A stretch of DNA of 64,000 nucleotides from Kitasatospora sp. GAS204B. Lineage in GTDB: Bacteria > Actinomycetota > Actinomycetes > Streptomycetales > Streptomycetaceae. Where the stretch lies: assembly GCF_029892155.1 (NCBI RefSeq), contig NZ_JARZAG010000014.1:1-64000 (forward strand), written 5' to 3'. Position numbers and translations under genes: made by a program. Of the stretch, positions 7,665 to 16,177 are shown one piece after another (the stretch's first letter is position 1; every line of letters begins with the position of its first letter). The notes beneath the pieces are model-generated. The model had not been told where the DNA came from and made no database searches. It worked only from the letters and a program-made list of their open reading frames with translations.

Positions 7665-7741
7665 TAGAGTCCTCTTAGTTGCAGTAGTGGTTCCCATGAA
7701 CTTTGTGTGCGCCTGCTGATGTATCGCAGGCGCATTTTGTT
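7665..7741 (+). ncRNA. Possible small RNA with own promoter and terminator
   Basis: A -10 element TAGAGT (7665-7670) would start transcription near 7677. The transcript of about 65 bases ends in an 8-bp GC stem (7709-7716 with 7726-7733) and a T-rich tail ATTTTGTTT (7734-7742). No coding frame fits the interval. The -35 region is weak. The unit abuts the truncated end of the relaxase remnant. I do not recognise an Rfam family; it could be a regulatory RNA of the lost mobile element. Confidence 0.4.
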
Positions 7742-7742
7742 T
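7707..7742 (+). terminator. Rho-independent terminator with T-tract
   Basis: GCGCCTGC (7709-7716) pairs with GCAGGCGC (7726-7733) across a 9-base loop and is followed by ATTTTGTTT. A classical U-tract is rare in this GC-rich window, which makes the site stand out. Confidence 0.7.
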
Positions 7743-7789
7743 GCCCGGCTCTTCCCCGGGTGGGTCATCATCGCGGCACTCGGGGTACG

Positions 7790-9121
7790 CACAGTGCGGA
7801 CTCCGGCGATGACGAGTCCGTTGGCCTCCCACGCGACCCTCGCGGTGTTCATGATCGTCGTCTTGCCCGCTCCCGCGACGCCGTCGATGCCGTGGCCTGC
7901 GGTCAGCAGCCGTTCGAGGACGGCGCGCTGTTCGGCGGAGAACTCGAAGCCTTCGCCGTACTGGGCCTCGACCGCGGACAGGGTCATGGCGACGGTGTCG
8001 TGGCTGACGACGGCTGCCTGCTCGTTGAGGCGGTTGGTTGCCTCGGTGGCGATGAGCGCTTCGGCGGCGACCACATCGGCCGTGGTGTACCGGTCGGCGT
8101 GGGCGAAGTGCTGGGCACCCTTGGGGTTCAGCTTGACCGCGTATCCGGCGTGCCGCAGGACGGCGGTGGTGAGCTGTTCGGCTTCGGCGGCGTCGGCGAC
8201 ACCGTACGGGAGGGCGTCCAGGACGGCGGCGATGGCGGCGGCGTGCGTGAAGTCCTTGGAGTGGCTGGTCAGGCCGGTCTTGGGGTCGAAGACCTGAGCG
8301 CACAGCTGGTCCAGGTCGGGGTTCTGGTCTGCCTGGTCCTGCTGCATGGCGCTAGCCGCGATGGCGTCGGGGTCGTCACCGGCGGCGCGGCCTTCGGCCT
8401 GCCAGTAGGCACGCAAGACGTCGTCCTCGACTCCGGCGGCTTCGCCGTTCTTCGCGGTTTTGGACGCGGAGGATGCGGCGGTGCGTTCGCGGGTGGTGGC
8501 GCTGTCGTAGTCGATGCCCAGCTTGCTGAGCAGGTCTCGCACCTGGCTGTCGCGCTTGCTGAATAGCTTGATCGTGGCTTCGGGGATCGCCGCGATCTCC
8601 CACGCGCCGGTTCGCTCTTCGCGGCGGAAGCTGATGCCGAAGGTGTCGGTCAGCTCCCGGCGGATGCGGGCGTTCATGAGGGACTGCGTCGCGCGGGCGT
8701 GCCGGTGCAGGTCGCGGCCTCCGCCAGCCACGGTGGACCACTGGCCGTCAGTGGTGCTCTTGACCATGTTGGCCAGGGTGAAGTGCAGGTGGAAGTGAGG
8801 ATCGCCGTAGGGTGCTCCGTTCACGGGCCGGGCGGCGCGGTGGACCATCATCCAGCCGGAGAAGCCGCTGGTGGGCACGGTCTCTGCCTCGGCGCCGTCA
8901 CCGTGCCGACCGCGCATGGCGTAGGCGGTCCACCGCTCCAGAGCGCTGATGGACTCGCGGCCGGCGGCGGTGTAGATGCCTTCGACCTGGGCGGCGATCT
9001 CCTCGGGCGCGTAGGCGAGGAACGCGCGCTTGGACTTGGCGAGGTCGAGGGTGACGTCCGCGTCCAGGACGACGCCACCGCCAGTGGTCCGTTCCTGGAG
9101 CCAGTCGATCGGCCGATCCAG
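7790..9121 (-). pseudogene. MobF (TrwC/TraA-type) conjugative relaxase remnant
   Basis: The minus frame encodes a relaxase middle with the metal-binding triad GDPHFHLHF, then LANMVKSTTDGQWSTV, DTFGISFRREERTGAWEIA and, further on, FSAEQRAVLERLL and the Walker A motif GVAGAGKTT of the helicase domain. The N-terminal catalytic tyrosines are missing: family similarity begins near 9121 with DWLQERTTGGG. It stops shortly after Walker A near 7800, leaving an unrelated tail to a stop at 7664. An intact relaxase nicks oriT and unwinds DNA during conjugation; this fragment cannot. It marks a former integrative or conjugative plasmid. The codons are otherwise open for more than 400 residues, so the decay looks recent. 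Confidence 0.8.
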
Positions 9122-9552
9122 GCACGAGCCCTCCCGTGATGGAGGGCCATCCCTGCTATTGATCGGATGCACCGTCAAAATATTTCTAACATTTCGACAT
9201 CGTGCTTTTGCCGCTTGTGGACCCACCAAACGTAAGTCGGCCGCCAGGAGGAGTGACGGATCGTCAATTTTACTGTGGTGAAGCCTTATCGAGTTCCGGA
9301 GTGGCATGTTCGCCGCCAGCTACGCCCCTTGCGCGGGCCGAACTCCTGGACGATCCTGTACGCGAAGAGGTTGGACCGCGCAGGAGCCGGGACCTCAATT
9401 TTTCCTCAGATGGGTTCCGCGGTCTGGCCGTTTGGGGCAGGCTCGCTCCACCCCCCTTCGTCTGCTTGATCCGATTGACCCCTTTGATTCCGCACATCGG
9501 GGTGGCGGTTGGAGGTCGAAGGGGGCCTTTTCTCGTCCTCAAGGAGACACTC
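9122..9552. other. Intergenic, partly AT-richer stretch
   Basis: No gene is supported here. 9170-9300 has AT-rich islands (for example AAAATATTTCTAAC near 9176) unlike the surrounding GC level, consistent with the scar of the relaxase-bearing element. The end of the gap carries the ribosome site of the 9553 gene. Confidence 0.5.
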
Positions 9553-9981
9553 GTGACATCTGCGAAGAAGCTTTTAGCTGCCACGGCTATCGCCGGCTTG
9601 GCGATAGCCGTCAGTGGGCCGGCTTACGCCTCGACTGTGCCGCGGGGGTCGTCGACCGGCCCGATTACCACCCACCCCCATCTCTCGTTCACCCAGGCCG
9701 ACAACAGTCGCACCATCACCATTGGCCAGGGCGTCGACGTCTCCGTCGACCTGGCCGGCGGCTGTCGAACCGGCCTGCCTGGCGGCAGGTGGAGCGCTCC
9801 CGCCATCTCCGACCCCTCCGTCCTGCACCTGCAGGCGAGCAGCGCCCAGCCGGACGGCACCTCCGTAGTGTCGTTCCTCACCGACCAGGTCGGCACCAGT
9901 GAGGTCACTGCGGACCTGAGCTGCGCACCCGCCCAGGTCATCCTGCCGTTCCACCTCAAGATCAACGTCGTCGCCGACTGA
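9553..9981 (+). CDS. Secreted beta-sandwich-like protein, possibly chagasin-like
   Basis: GTG 9553 follows AAGGAG by 6 bases. The 142-residue product starts with a Sec signal (KK, a hydrophobic core LLAATAIAGLAIAVSG, cleavage after PAYA). The mature part alternates strands: SRTITIGQGVDVSVDLAGGC, SDPSVLHLQAS, TSVVSFLTDQVGTSEVTADL and ILPFHLKINVVAD. Two cysteines, in AGGC and LSCAP, could form a disulfide. The order of DPSVL, the V/F strand and VGTSxVTA recalls chagasin-type peptidase inhibitors or Ig-like domains, but this is weak. An in-frame extension to 9202 is rejected because the signal peptide sits at 9553. Confidence 0.8.
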   Translation: MTSAKKLLAATAIAGLAIAVSGPAYASTVPRGSSTGPITTHPHLSFTQADNSRTITIGQGVDVSVDLAGGCRTGLPGGRWSAPAISDPSVLHLQASSAQPDGTSVVSFLTDQVGTSEVTADLSCAPAQVILPFHLKINVVAD

Positions 9982-10169
9982 TCGGGCCCTGCCTGCCGAT
10001 AGTCTGACGGACCGCAGGCCAGAATGAGCCCGGTGTCGGGAGCGGCGCTCTGTACGCAAGGAACCGTGGTAGGGGGCGAACCTGGCGCCCGAGACCCTGG
10101 GGCCACAGACGGGCGCGGTCTGTCGCTGCTCCGCACCGAAATCCCCCAGCTTTAAAGCTCATAACACGA

Positions 10170-10295
10170 TCACGCCGTCGGCTTGTTGAGCCTTCTCCAG
10201 CAGATGAGTGCACACGCAAGCGAGATGAGGGAGTCGTGCAGTTCGAGGCGGCGTTCCCAGCGGACGGCGAGGCGCTTGAACTGGTGGAGCAGAGC
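10170..10295 (-). pseudogene. IS5-family transposase C-terminal remnant
   Basis: The last 41 residues of the minus frame (HQFKRLAVRWERRLELHDSL, then ISLACALICWRRL) match the C-terminal helix of IS5-type DDE transposases, which normally read RF-x-RL-x-IRYE-R ... L-x-L-x-CALIC-x-R. Upstream the similarity is lost, so only the tail remains. Confidence 0.7.
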
Positions 10296-10353
10296 ACCGC
10301 CAGACAGCCGGTTTACGGATTTCCCAACGGAGTCCTTTAGCCGAGGGAGGAAG

Positions 10354-11394
10354 TCAAGCGAGAGTTCCGACGGACACATAATTATGGAACGGCCCCGGCC
10401 GGTACCGGAGCGGCGGCAGCTGGTCCAACGTGACGAAGCCAGCAGGAGCGTTGATGACATCAGGGATCCGGTTCACCCACTGCGTGCACGTCGTCGTGCG
10501 GCCATGGACCGGAGTGTTGTCCAAGTACAGGTCGGGCTCGCCCCGGACGACCCACTTGTTGACGTCACTCTCCCCGCTTCCGTAGACGTAGCCCGACATC
10601 TCGAAGGTGAAGGTGATGCCTTCGAATGTGTGCAGAACGTCGATGTCCGAGAAACCCACCACGGTGCCCTTCGGGAAGGTGACCCCGATGCTCTGTGACG
10701 GCCGGTCATCATCCGCGACGACAGGGCTCACCTCGGACTTCCACTCCTTGGGTCTCAGACCTGACGCCTGAGCCAGCACCCCTAACAGGTTGCGCCCGAA
10801 CGTGGGCGGACGGGACTCCGAGCTGATGGACTTCTGGAACTGCTCCAGAGTCTCTCCGACGTGATTGTCCTGGATGATGTCGGCGCCATAGTCGTCGGCA
10901 TTACAAGTGCACTTGCCGTAGACGGAGTCGATGCGGTGCGCGGCGCCCATCAGTGTGCTGACCATGCCAAGCCAGAAGGCGTCCTGGTGGCCTCCACCGG
11001 TGATCGTCACACCGTGCTGCTTGGCCAGCGTGTGCAATTCGGCCGCGATGATGGGAGACGTGTACCAGGGATAGAGGGACTCCTCCGAGAGTGTCACGAC
11101 GTTAGCACCGTTGCGCACGCAGAGCGCCAGCTGCTCCTGGATCTCCGGCAGAAAGCTCCGGGTCGCGTGCAGCACGACGTCCGGCCTGCTGGTGGCCAGC
11201 ACATGCGCGGCGTCCGCCTCAATCGGCACATTGAGCCGATGGCCCAGACCCGCGAACTCCCCGAGATCGCGGCCGACCTTGCTGGGATTGCGCGCGATGG
11301 CCCCGACGATCTCGATGCCCTTGTCGGTCATGAGCCTGGTCGCGATGCTGCCCATGCTGCCGGCACCGTATACGACCGCTCGAATTCTTCTCAT
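10354..11394 (-). CDS. Dihydrodipicolinate reductase-like NAD(P)-dependent dehydrogenase
   Basis: The product is about 346 residues. It opens with a Rossmann dinucleotide fold (IRAVVYGAGSMGS), then KGIEIVGAIARNPSKVGRDL and RPDVVLHATRSFLPEIQEQL. The middle has NVVTLSEESLYPW and ITGGGHQDAFWLGM, as in proteins annotated as dihydrodipicolinate reductase or 2,4-diaminopentanoate dehydrogenase-like. ATG 11394 has AAGGAG just upstream; a GTG-like extension to 11487 lacks a ribosome site. It diverges from the SARP regulator at 11977 across about 580 bases, which suggests that the regulator may control it. The substrate is unknown; lysine biosynthesis is unlikely since the true dapB family is shorter. 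Confidence 0.75.
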   Translation of the reverse strand: MRRIRAVVYGAGSMGSIATRLMTDKGIEIVGAIARNPSKVGRDLGEFAGLGHRLNVPIEADAAHVLATSRPDVVLHATRSFLPEIQEQLALCVRNGANVVTLSEESLYPWYTSPIIAAELHTLAKQHGVTITGGGHQDAFWLGMVSTLMGAAHRIDSVYGKCTCNADDYGADIIQDNHVGETLEQFQKSISSESRPPTFGRNLLGVLAQASGLRPKEWKSEVSPVVADDDRPSQSIGVTFPKGTVVGFSDIDVLHTFEGITFTFEMSGYVYGSGESDVNKWVVRGEPDLYLDNTPVHGRTTTCTQWVNRIPDVINAPAGFVTLDQLPPLRYRPGPFHNYVSVGTLA

Positions 11395-11976
11395 TCCAGG
11401 CTCCTTAGCTACTGGGGTGTATACCTGAGAGTGATCCATCGGCGTCGAACACGGATCGGCCCGGAGCCAGCCTTCGCAAGCACTCATGAGTCATGATGGT
11501 CGGATTCGGCGAATGTACCGAGCGTCATACCCGTCTCATTGACAGATCATCCCGGGATTGCCAGCTGTCAGAGCCATTGAAAACGTGACGCCAAGGCAAC
11601 CTCAATCATGGGCGAGAAGACGGAAGTCCATGTCGGGGAAAATGCTTATATGAGCACATGTCCATGTGGGCTTCTGGTCGCTCGAGGTGGTTCCGCTTGC
11701 CTGTGGTTGCACAGGGTGACGGGCGGCCGTGGGCTGGTGACTCGCCGGGGCGGGCTATGTAGGCATGGAGGTATTGCGGCCGATTTCAGGATGGCGTGCC
11801 CCGCTCTTTCTTCATCCGGGTCTGTGCAGTACGTAGGCGGCGGCCTAGTTCTCCCGATGTGGCTGCGGAGCTCAGCTACCAGTATGTGGCGCGAAAGCTC
11901 GTGGCGTCCGGTCCTTGGGAGGCGGTGCGGGTCCGCTTTGAGCGGTGGGCAGACAGAGTCCGTCTAGTGATCTCTA
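11395..11976. other. Divergent intergenic region between dehydrogenase and SARP gene
   Basis: The 582 bases have no convincing gene. Short open frames at 11608-11967 and 11796-12026 have no ribosome site or family similarity. The region is large enough for both divergent promoters and SARP-type direct repeats, but I could not define such repeats by eye. Confidence 0.5.
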
Positions 11977-14181
11977 ATGGATGGAACGATGCAGTTTCGA
12001 ATTCTTGGTCCACTGGAAGTCGTTGACAGCGACCATTTGGTCGGGCTTGGAGGGACGAGGGAACGTGCCACCCTGGGCTTCCTGTTGCTGCACGCCAACC
12101 AGGTCGTGGCCAGCAGCAATTTGATAGAAGCTCTATGGTCGGTTGGTAAAACTCCGCAGTCGGCGCGGAAGATTCTGCAGAACTCGGTCTGGAGGCTGCG
12201 CCGGACACTGTCTTTGGAGGATGGTGCTCTCGGCTCGGCGGCACTGTTGACTCAGGTTCCCGGATATATGCTGCGCGTTGGCCCTGACCTGACTGATCTG
12301 CATAACTTCCAGCGATTGGCTGAGCGGGGGCACGCGCAACTCGCAGCGGGGTCGCCAGAGGCCGCGACGCCGTTGCTGCGTGACGCTCTGGCTCTGTGGC
12401 GGGGGCCGGTACTGGCGGACTTGATGGAGGCGGGTGTCGACTGGCCCGAGCTGACCGCCGTGCAGAGCGCGCGCCTGGACGCCATGGAGGACTACTTCGA
12501 CGCGGAGTTGGCCTGCGGGCGCCACCATCGGGTGCTCGCCGAACTGGAAGGGATCGCCGCCGCCGAACCTCTGAGGGAACGGGTGCTCAGCCAACTCATG
12601 CTTGCGCTGTACCGCGCCGGACGGCAGAAGGACGCGCTGGACGTCTACCATCACGCGCGGACCGCGATGGTCGAAGGCTTTGGCCTCGAACCCGGCCCAG
12701 CTTTGAAGGATTTGCAGCAGGCGATCCTCGTCCATGACCCGGCGCTGATGCCGGTCGGCCTCCAGCAGCAGATCGGTCTGGTCACCGGGTCCAACAGAGA
12801 CCACTCAGGCCAGGCTCGCCCATACGGCGAGGCCTTGCCGATGGACACGTGCGGCACCGCGGCCCACCCAGAGCGCAGCAGCAGTGAGGGCACACCGCTC
12901 TACGAGACGCGCGGTGATGCCCTTGCGACAGGGCGGTCGATGGTCGCGGAGCGCAAGGATGTCAGCGTTCTGATCGCGCGAGCCGAGTTGGGCGACGTGG
13001 ATCCCCAGAAGATCGACGAAGCGGTCGAGAACGCGGCGGCGGTGATCCGCGAGGGGGTGGAGTGCCTCGGCGGGACCGTCACAGCATCGATCGGCTCGAT
13101 CTGGCTGGCGGTGTTCGGTTTGCCCCACGCGGGCGAGGACGACGCGGAGCGAGCGGTACGCGCGGCATTGGCCATTCGCGATCGCTTCGGCACAAGGGCG
13201 GGCCCACCCAGCCCGACGCCTGCTGCCAGGGGAGTCTCCGTGCGGGTCGCCGTAGCCACGGGCGAGGCGCTCATCCGGTCCCCGTCCGATCACAGCGGTA
13301 TCCCACCATCGGTTGACGGAGCGCTGCTAAATGAGTGTCACACCCTACTGTCGCTCACCCCGGCCGGCGAGATCCGGGTCTGTGACAACACCCGGCAGTC
13401 CACCGATGCGATCTCCTACTACCACGGCGACTCGTTCTCCGGCTGGCAGGTCGAGAGTTACCGTCAGGCGTATGCGGCGTTGGACGCCGTACCGGTGATA
13501 GGCCGAGAGGATGACCTCGAGCTGCTGCGCGGCCTGCTGCGACGGACCCGACAGCAGGCGACGGCACACCTGGTCACGGTCTTGGGGGATCCTGGCATCG
13601 GTAAGACCAGGTTCATCAGGGAGTTCGAGCGTCGGGTCGCAGCCGATCCGGATGATGTTCGGTTGTTGGTGGGGCGCATCCGACCACGCGGTGAAGCGAA
13701 CCCGTTGGCCGCGCTGCGTGACTTCCTGTCCTCCTGCTGCGGGATCGTGTCCGGTGACTCGGGCCGAACCGCGACGGCCAAGCTCGCCAGCGCCGTCCAG
13801 CGATTGGTGGAGTCCGAGGTGGAACGCCAGCGGCTGCTGTCGCGGCTGAGCCCGCTCCTCGCCTCTGACGATTGCGCGTCCCCGGTCGCGGTGGGAGACG
13901 TCCTAGCAGCGTCAAGGCAGTTGCTGGGCGAAGTCACGGCGCGTGGCCCTGTCGTGGTGGTTTTCGAGGGCCTGCACTGGGCCGACGATGTGCTGGTGGA
14001 CTTCGTGGAGAACTTGGCGATGTCACTGGGATCACTGCCTGTTCTCGTAATCGCCACGGCTCGGCCGGAACTGCTGTTACGGCGGCCGGCGTGGGCCGGC
14101 GGCATCCGGCATGGCCTCACGATCGCGCTTGAGCCCATCTCGAGCACGACGATCAATCACTTAGTCGATTTCGTCATGTGA
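11977..14181 (+). CDS. SARP-type regulator with cyclase-like and AAA ATPase domains
   Basis: The product is 734 residues. Residues 1-100 form an OmpR-like winged helix (FRILGPLEVVD, RERATLGFLLLHANQVV, SVWRLRRTL), followed by the bacterial transcriptional activation domain (LRERVLSQLMLALYRAGRQ). Residues about 325-470 resemble a nucleotide-cyclase homology domain (RKDVSVLIARAELG, GTVTASIGSIWLAVFGLP, AVRAALAIRDRFG). Residues from about 505 contain VIGREDDLELLRGLL, Walker A LGDPGIGKTRF and a Walker B-like VVVFEGLHWADD. Relatives usually continue for several hundred residues with TPR repeats; this one stops just after LEPISSTTINHL, so it may be truncated. ATG 11989 is an alternative start. Such proteins activate pathway genes in secondary metabolism; the target is unknown. 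Confidence 0.85.
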   Translation: MDGTMQFRILGPLEVVDSDHLVGLGGTRERATLGFLLLHANQVVASSNLIEALWSVGKTPQSARKILQNSVWRLRRTLSLEDGALGSAALLTQVPGYMLRVGPDLTDLHNFQRLAERGHAQLAAGSPEAATPLLRDALALWRGPVLADLMEAGVDWPELTAVQSARLDAMEDYFDAELACGRHHRVLAELEGIAAAEPLRERVLSQLMLALYRAGRQKDALDVYHHARTAMVEGFGLEPGPALKDLQQAILVHDPALMPVGLQQQIGLVTGSNRDHSGQARPYGEALPMDTCGTAAHPERSSSEGTPLYETRGDALATGRSMVAERKDVSVLIARAELGDVDPQKIDEAVENAAAVIREGVECLGGTVTASIGSIWLAVFGLPHAGEDDAERAVRAALAIRDRFGTRAGPPSPTPAARGVSVRVAVATGEALIRSPSDHSGIPPSVDGALLNECHTLLSLTPAGEIRVCDNTRQSTDAISYYHGDSFSGWQVESYRQAYAALDAVPVIGREDDLELLRGLLRRTRQQATAHLVTVLGDPGIGKTRFIREFERRVAADPDDVRLLVGRIRPRGEANPLAALRDFLSSCCGIVSGDSGRTATAKLASAVQRLVESEVERQRLLSRLSPLLASDDCASPVAVGDVLAASRQLLGEVTARGPVVVVFEGLHWADDVLVDFVENLAMSLGSLPVLVIATARPELLLRRPAWAGGIRHGLTIALEPISSTTINHLVDFVM

Positions 14182-14191
14182 CAGCGAACAG

Positions 14192-14210
14192 CGGTTGAGG
14201 AACTCAACCG
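14192..14210 (+). terminator. 8-bp perfect hairpin after the SARP gene
   Basis: CGGTTGAG (14192-14199) and CTCAACCG (14203-14210) with a GAA loop start 11 bases after the stop. A second short dyad follows at about 14212-14230. Probably a terminator. Confidence 0.5.
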
Positions 14211-14354
14211 ACATGCCGCGGGGAGGCATGCTCGACTGAGTGCCCCCGCGTGAACACCCGCCAGCCACCTCTCTCCTCCCCCGGAGGTGGAAATCCTGGC
14301 TTGGGACGGGGATGACGTGTCCTCAAGGGGGCGCCACGGCGAAAGGAGACCACA

Positions 14355-15386
14355 GTGCCTATGTCTGCGCTGCCCACGACCAGCCGCGAATGGAACCTGA
14401 TCACCCGCCCCCAGGGGTGGCCGACGGCTCACAACTTCGCGCTGCGCGAGGTTGTGATGCCCGAGCTCGCCCCAGGCCAGGTGCTGGTCGGCAACCTCTA
14501 CATCTCGGTAGACCCGTACATGCGGGGGCGCATGAACAACGTGGAGTCTTACGTGCCGCCCTTCCAGCTCGACCGGCCGATGGACGGCGGCGCCGTCGGC
14601 GTGGTCATCGCCTCGAGAGCCAAACAACTGTCCGTCGGCGAGCACGTGCTGCACGAACTCGGCTGGCGTGAGTATGCCCTGCTGGACTATCAGGATGCCA
14701 CCAAGGTCGATCCCGAGCTGGCACCGCTCTCCGCCTACCTCGGTGTGCTCGGCATGACGGGGCTGACCGCCTACGCCGGGCTGCTACGAGTTGCCGCCTT
14801 CAAGGAGGGTGACGCTGTCTTCGTCTCCGGCGCCGCCGGCGCGGTGGGCAGCCAGGTCGGCCAGATCGCCAAGATCAAGTCCGCGTCGCGGGTGGTCGGT
14901 TCAGCAGGCTCCGACGAAAAGGTCAAGGTGCTGTTGGAGGAGTACGGCTTCGACGCGGCCTTCAACTACAAGAACGGGCCGGTGGCCCGGCAACTCAAGC
15001 GCGCCGCACCCGATGGCGTCGACGTCTACTTTGACAACGTCGGCGGCGAGCACTTGGAGGCGGCCATCGCGTCGCTGCACGTTCGCGGCCGTGCTGCCAT
15101 CTGCGGCATGATCGCCCTGTACAACGCCATTGAGTCGCCTGCCGCACCGCGCAACCTGGTCCAGGTCATCGGCAAGCGGCTGCGCCTCGAAGGCCTGGTA
15201 GTGGCCGACCACGATGACCTCAAGGAGCAGTTTGTCCAGGACGTAGGCGGGTGGATCCGCGAGGGCAGGCTGCGTTACCGCGAGACCATCGTCGAGGGCA
15301 TCGAGAACAGTGTGGACGCCTTCCTCGGCATGCTGCACGGCCAAAATGCCGGAAAGATGATCGTCAAACTGGGCGATCGCTGGTGA
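14355..15386 (+). CDS. NADP-dependent enone reductase of the CurA/LTB4DH type
   Basis: The 343-residue zinc-independent medium-chain reductase starts at GTG 14355 after AAGGAG. N-terminal REWNLITRPQGWPT and YISVDPYMRGRM are typical of CurA and leukotriene B4 dehydrogenase relatives. The nucleotide fold shows GMTGLTAYAGLL, VFVSGAAGAVGSQVGQIAK and YFDNVGGEHLEAAI, and the C-terminus has GKMIVKLGD. It should reduce alpha,beta-unsaturated carbonyls with NADPH in the cytoplasm. It follows the SARP gene by 173 bases in the same direction, with a hairpin between, so it could be a regulated neighbour. Confidence 0.9.
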   Translation: MPMSALPTTSREWNLITRPQGWPTAHNFALREVVMPELAPGQVLVGNLYISVDPYMRGRMNNVESYVPPFQLDRPMDGGAVGVVIASRAKQLSVGEHVLHELGWREYALLDYQDATKVDPELAPLSAYLGVLGMTGLTAYAGLLRVAAFKEGDAVFVSGAAGAVGSQVGQIAKIKSASRVVGSAGSDEKVKVLLEEYGFDAAFNYKNGPVARQLKRAAPDGVDVYFDNVGGEHLEAAIASLHVRGRAAICGMIALYNAIESPAAPRNLVQVIGKRLRLEGLVVADHDDLKEQFVQDVGGWIREGRLRYRETIVEGIENSVDAFLGMLHGQNAGKMIVKLGDRW

Positions 15387-15426
15387 GTAGCGACGCCGCC
15401 CTGGCTCATGCTGCGGCAAGACCACC

Positions 15427-15636
15427 GGCTTCGGCCGCTTCCCCTCCCTCTACTTCCAGATCACCGCGGTCTGGCTGGAACTCCCGCTGGCAGCCATCGA
15501 TCTACTCGCCTGGACCCAAACACTCCTCCTGGACGGCGAGTTAGCCAGCGCTGAGCTGAAGAAACTCCGCTACCGGCTACTACACGCTGCCGCCCGCTGC
15601 GCCTGCCGACTGCACCTGCGGATCGCAGCCGCCTGA
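15427..15636 (+). pseudogene. IS1380-family transposase C-terminal fragment
   Basis: In the frame ending at TGA 15634-15636 the translation reads FGRFPSLYFQITAVWLELPL, then AIDLLAWTQTLLLDGELASA and KKLRYRLLHAAARCACRLHLR. This is the C-terminal helical region of IS1380 transposases (LLAWTQTLLLDGDLA, PKKLRYRLLH). There is no start codon, and the N-terminal 350-400 residues are absent. No terminal repeat follows. Confidence 0.8.
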
Positions 15637-16177
15637 CCCAGCCTGATCCGTCGGACATGGACGACCCACCGCGGGGACCAACGCCCGAGCCGCCGCCATG
15701 AACACACACCTACCTGCACGACTCTTTACCCGGACGAGTCGAGGTCGACTGAAGATACGTATGCCGCTCGGGGCACGTCCCGTCCTAGTACTCCTACCGT
15801 CCCGTGAGACTGACTCTCGGGCCCCTGCGGCAGGCCGGTCGAATCGGTAGCCGGAAGAAGCAGCAGCCCCTTGGCGACAGCAATCCAAGCCGCCCCCGCT
15901 AGCTGAATCATTCCGCCACAAGGACTTCTTTGCGCCATGAACAGAACTCCGAACGGCAAGTTGCAAATGCTTACACCGGAAGCGAAATTGACGCAGCCAT
16001 ATTAGCTGCATCAGTAAACGAACGAGGCGCAGAGTCAGGCCTCCAGCTCAACTATCAGAGACCATCATTATCACAATTCTATAGGCCTCGGGAGCACCAG
16101 TGAAGAGGTGTTCGAAGCAGTAGCCGCCAGACGGCAGGCGGCTGTCGAACAGCTCTCTCGCACTTGGAGTGGATTCG
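15637..16177. other. Gap upstream of the carboxylase gene
   Basis: The 541 bases contain no supported gene. Composition is mixed, with an AT-richer stretch around 15960-16090 that may hold the promoter of the 16178 gene. Confidence 0.5.

Noticed and set aside
10354..15386. Dehydrogenase, SARP and reductase genes considered as a biosynthetic gene cluster
   Set aside because: No core synthase, carrier protein or tailoring set is present, so a cluster claim is not supported.
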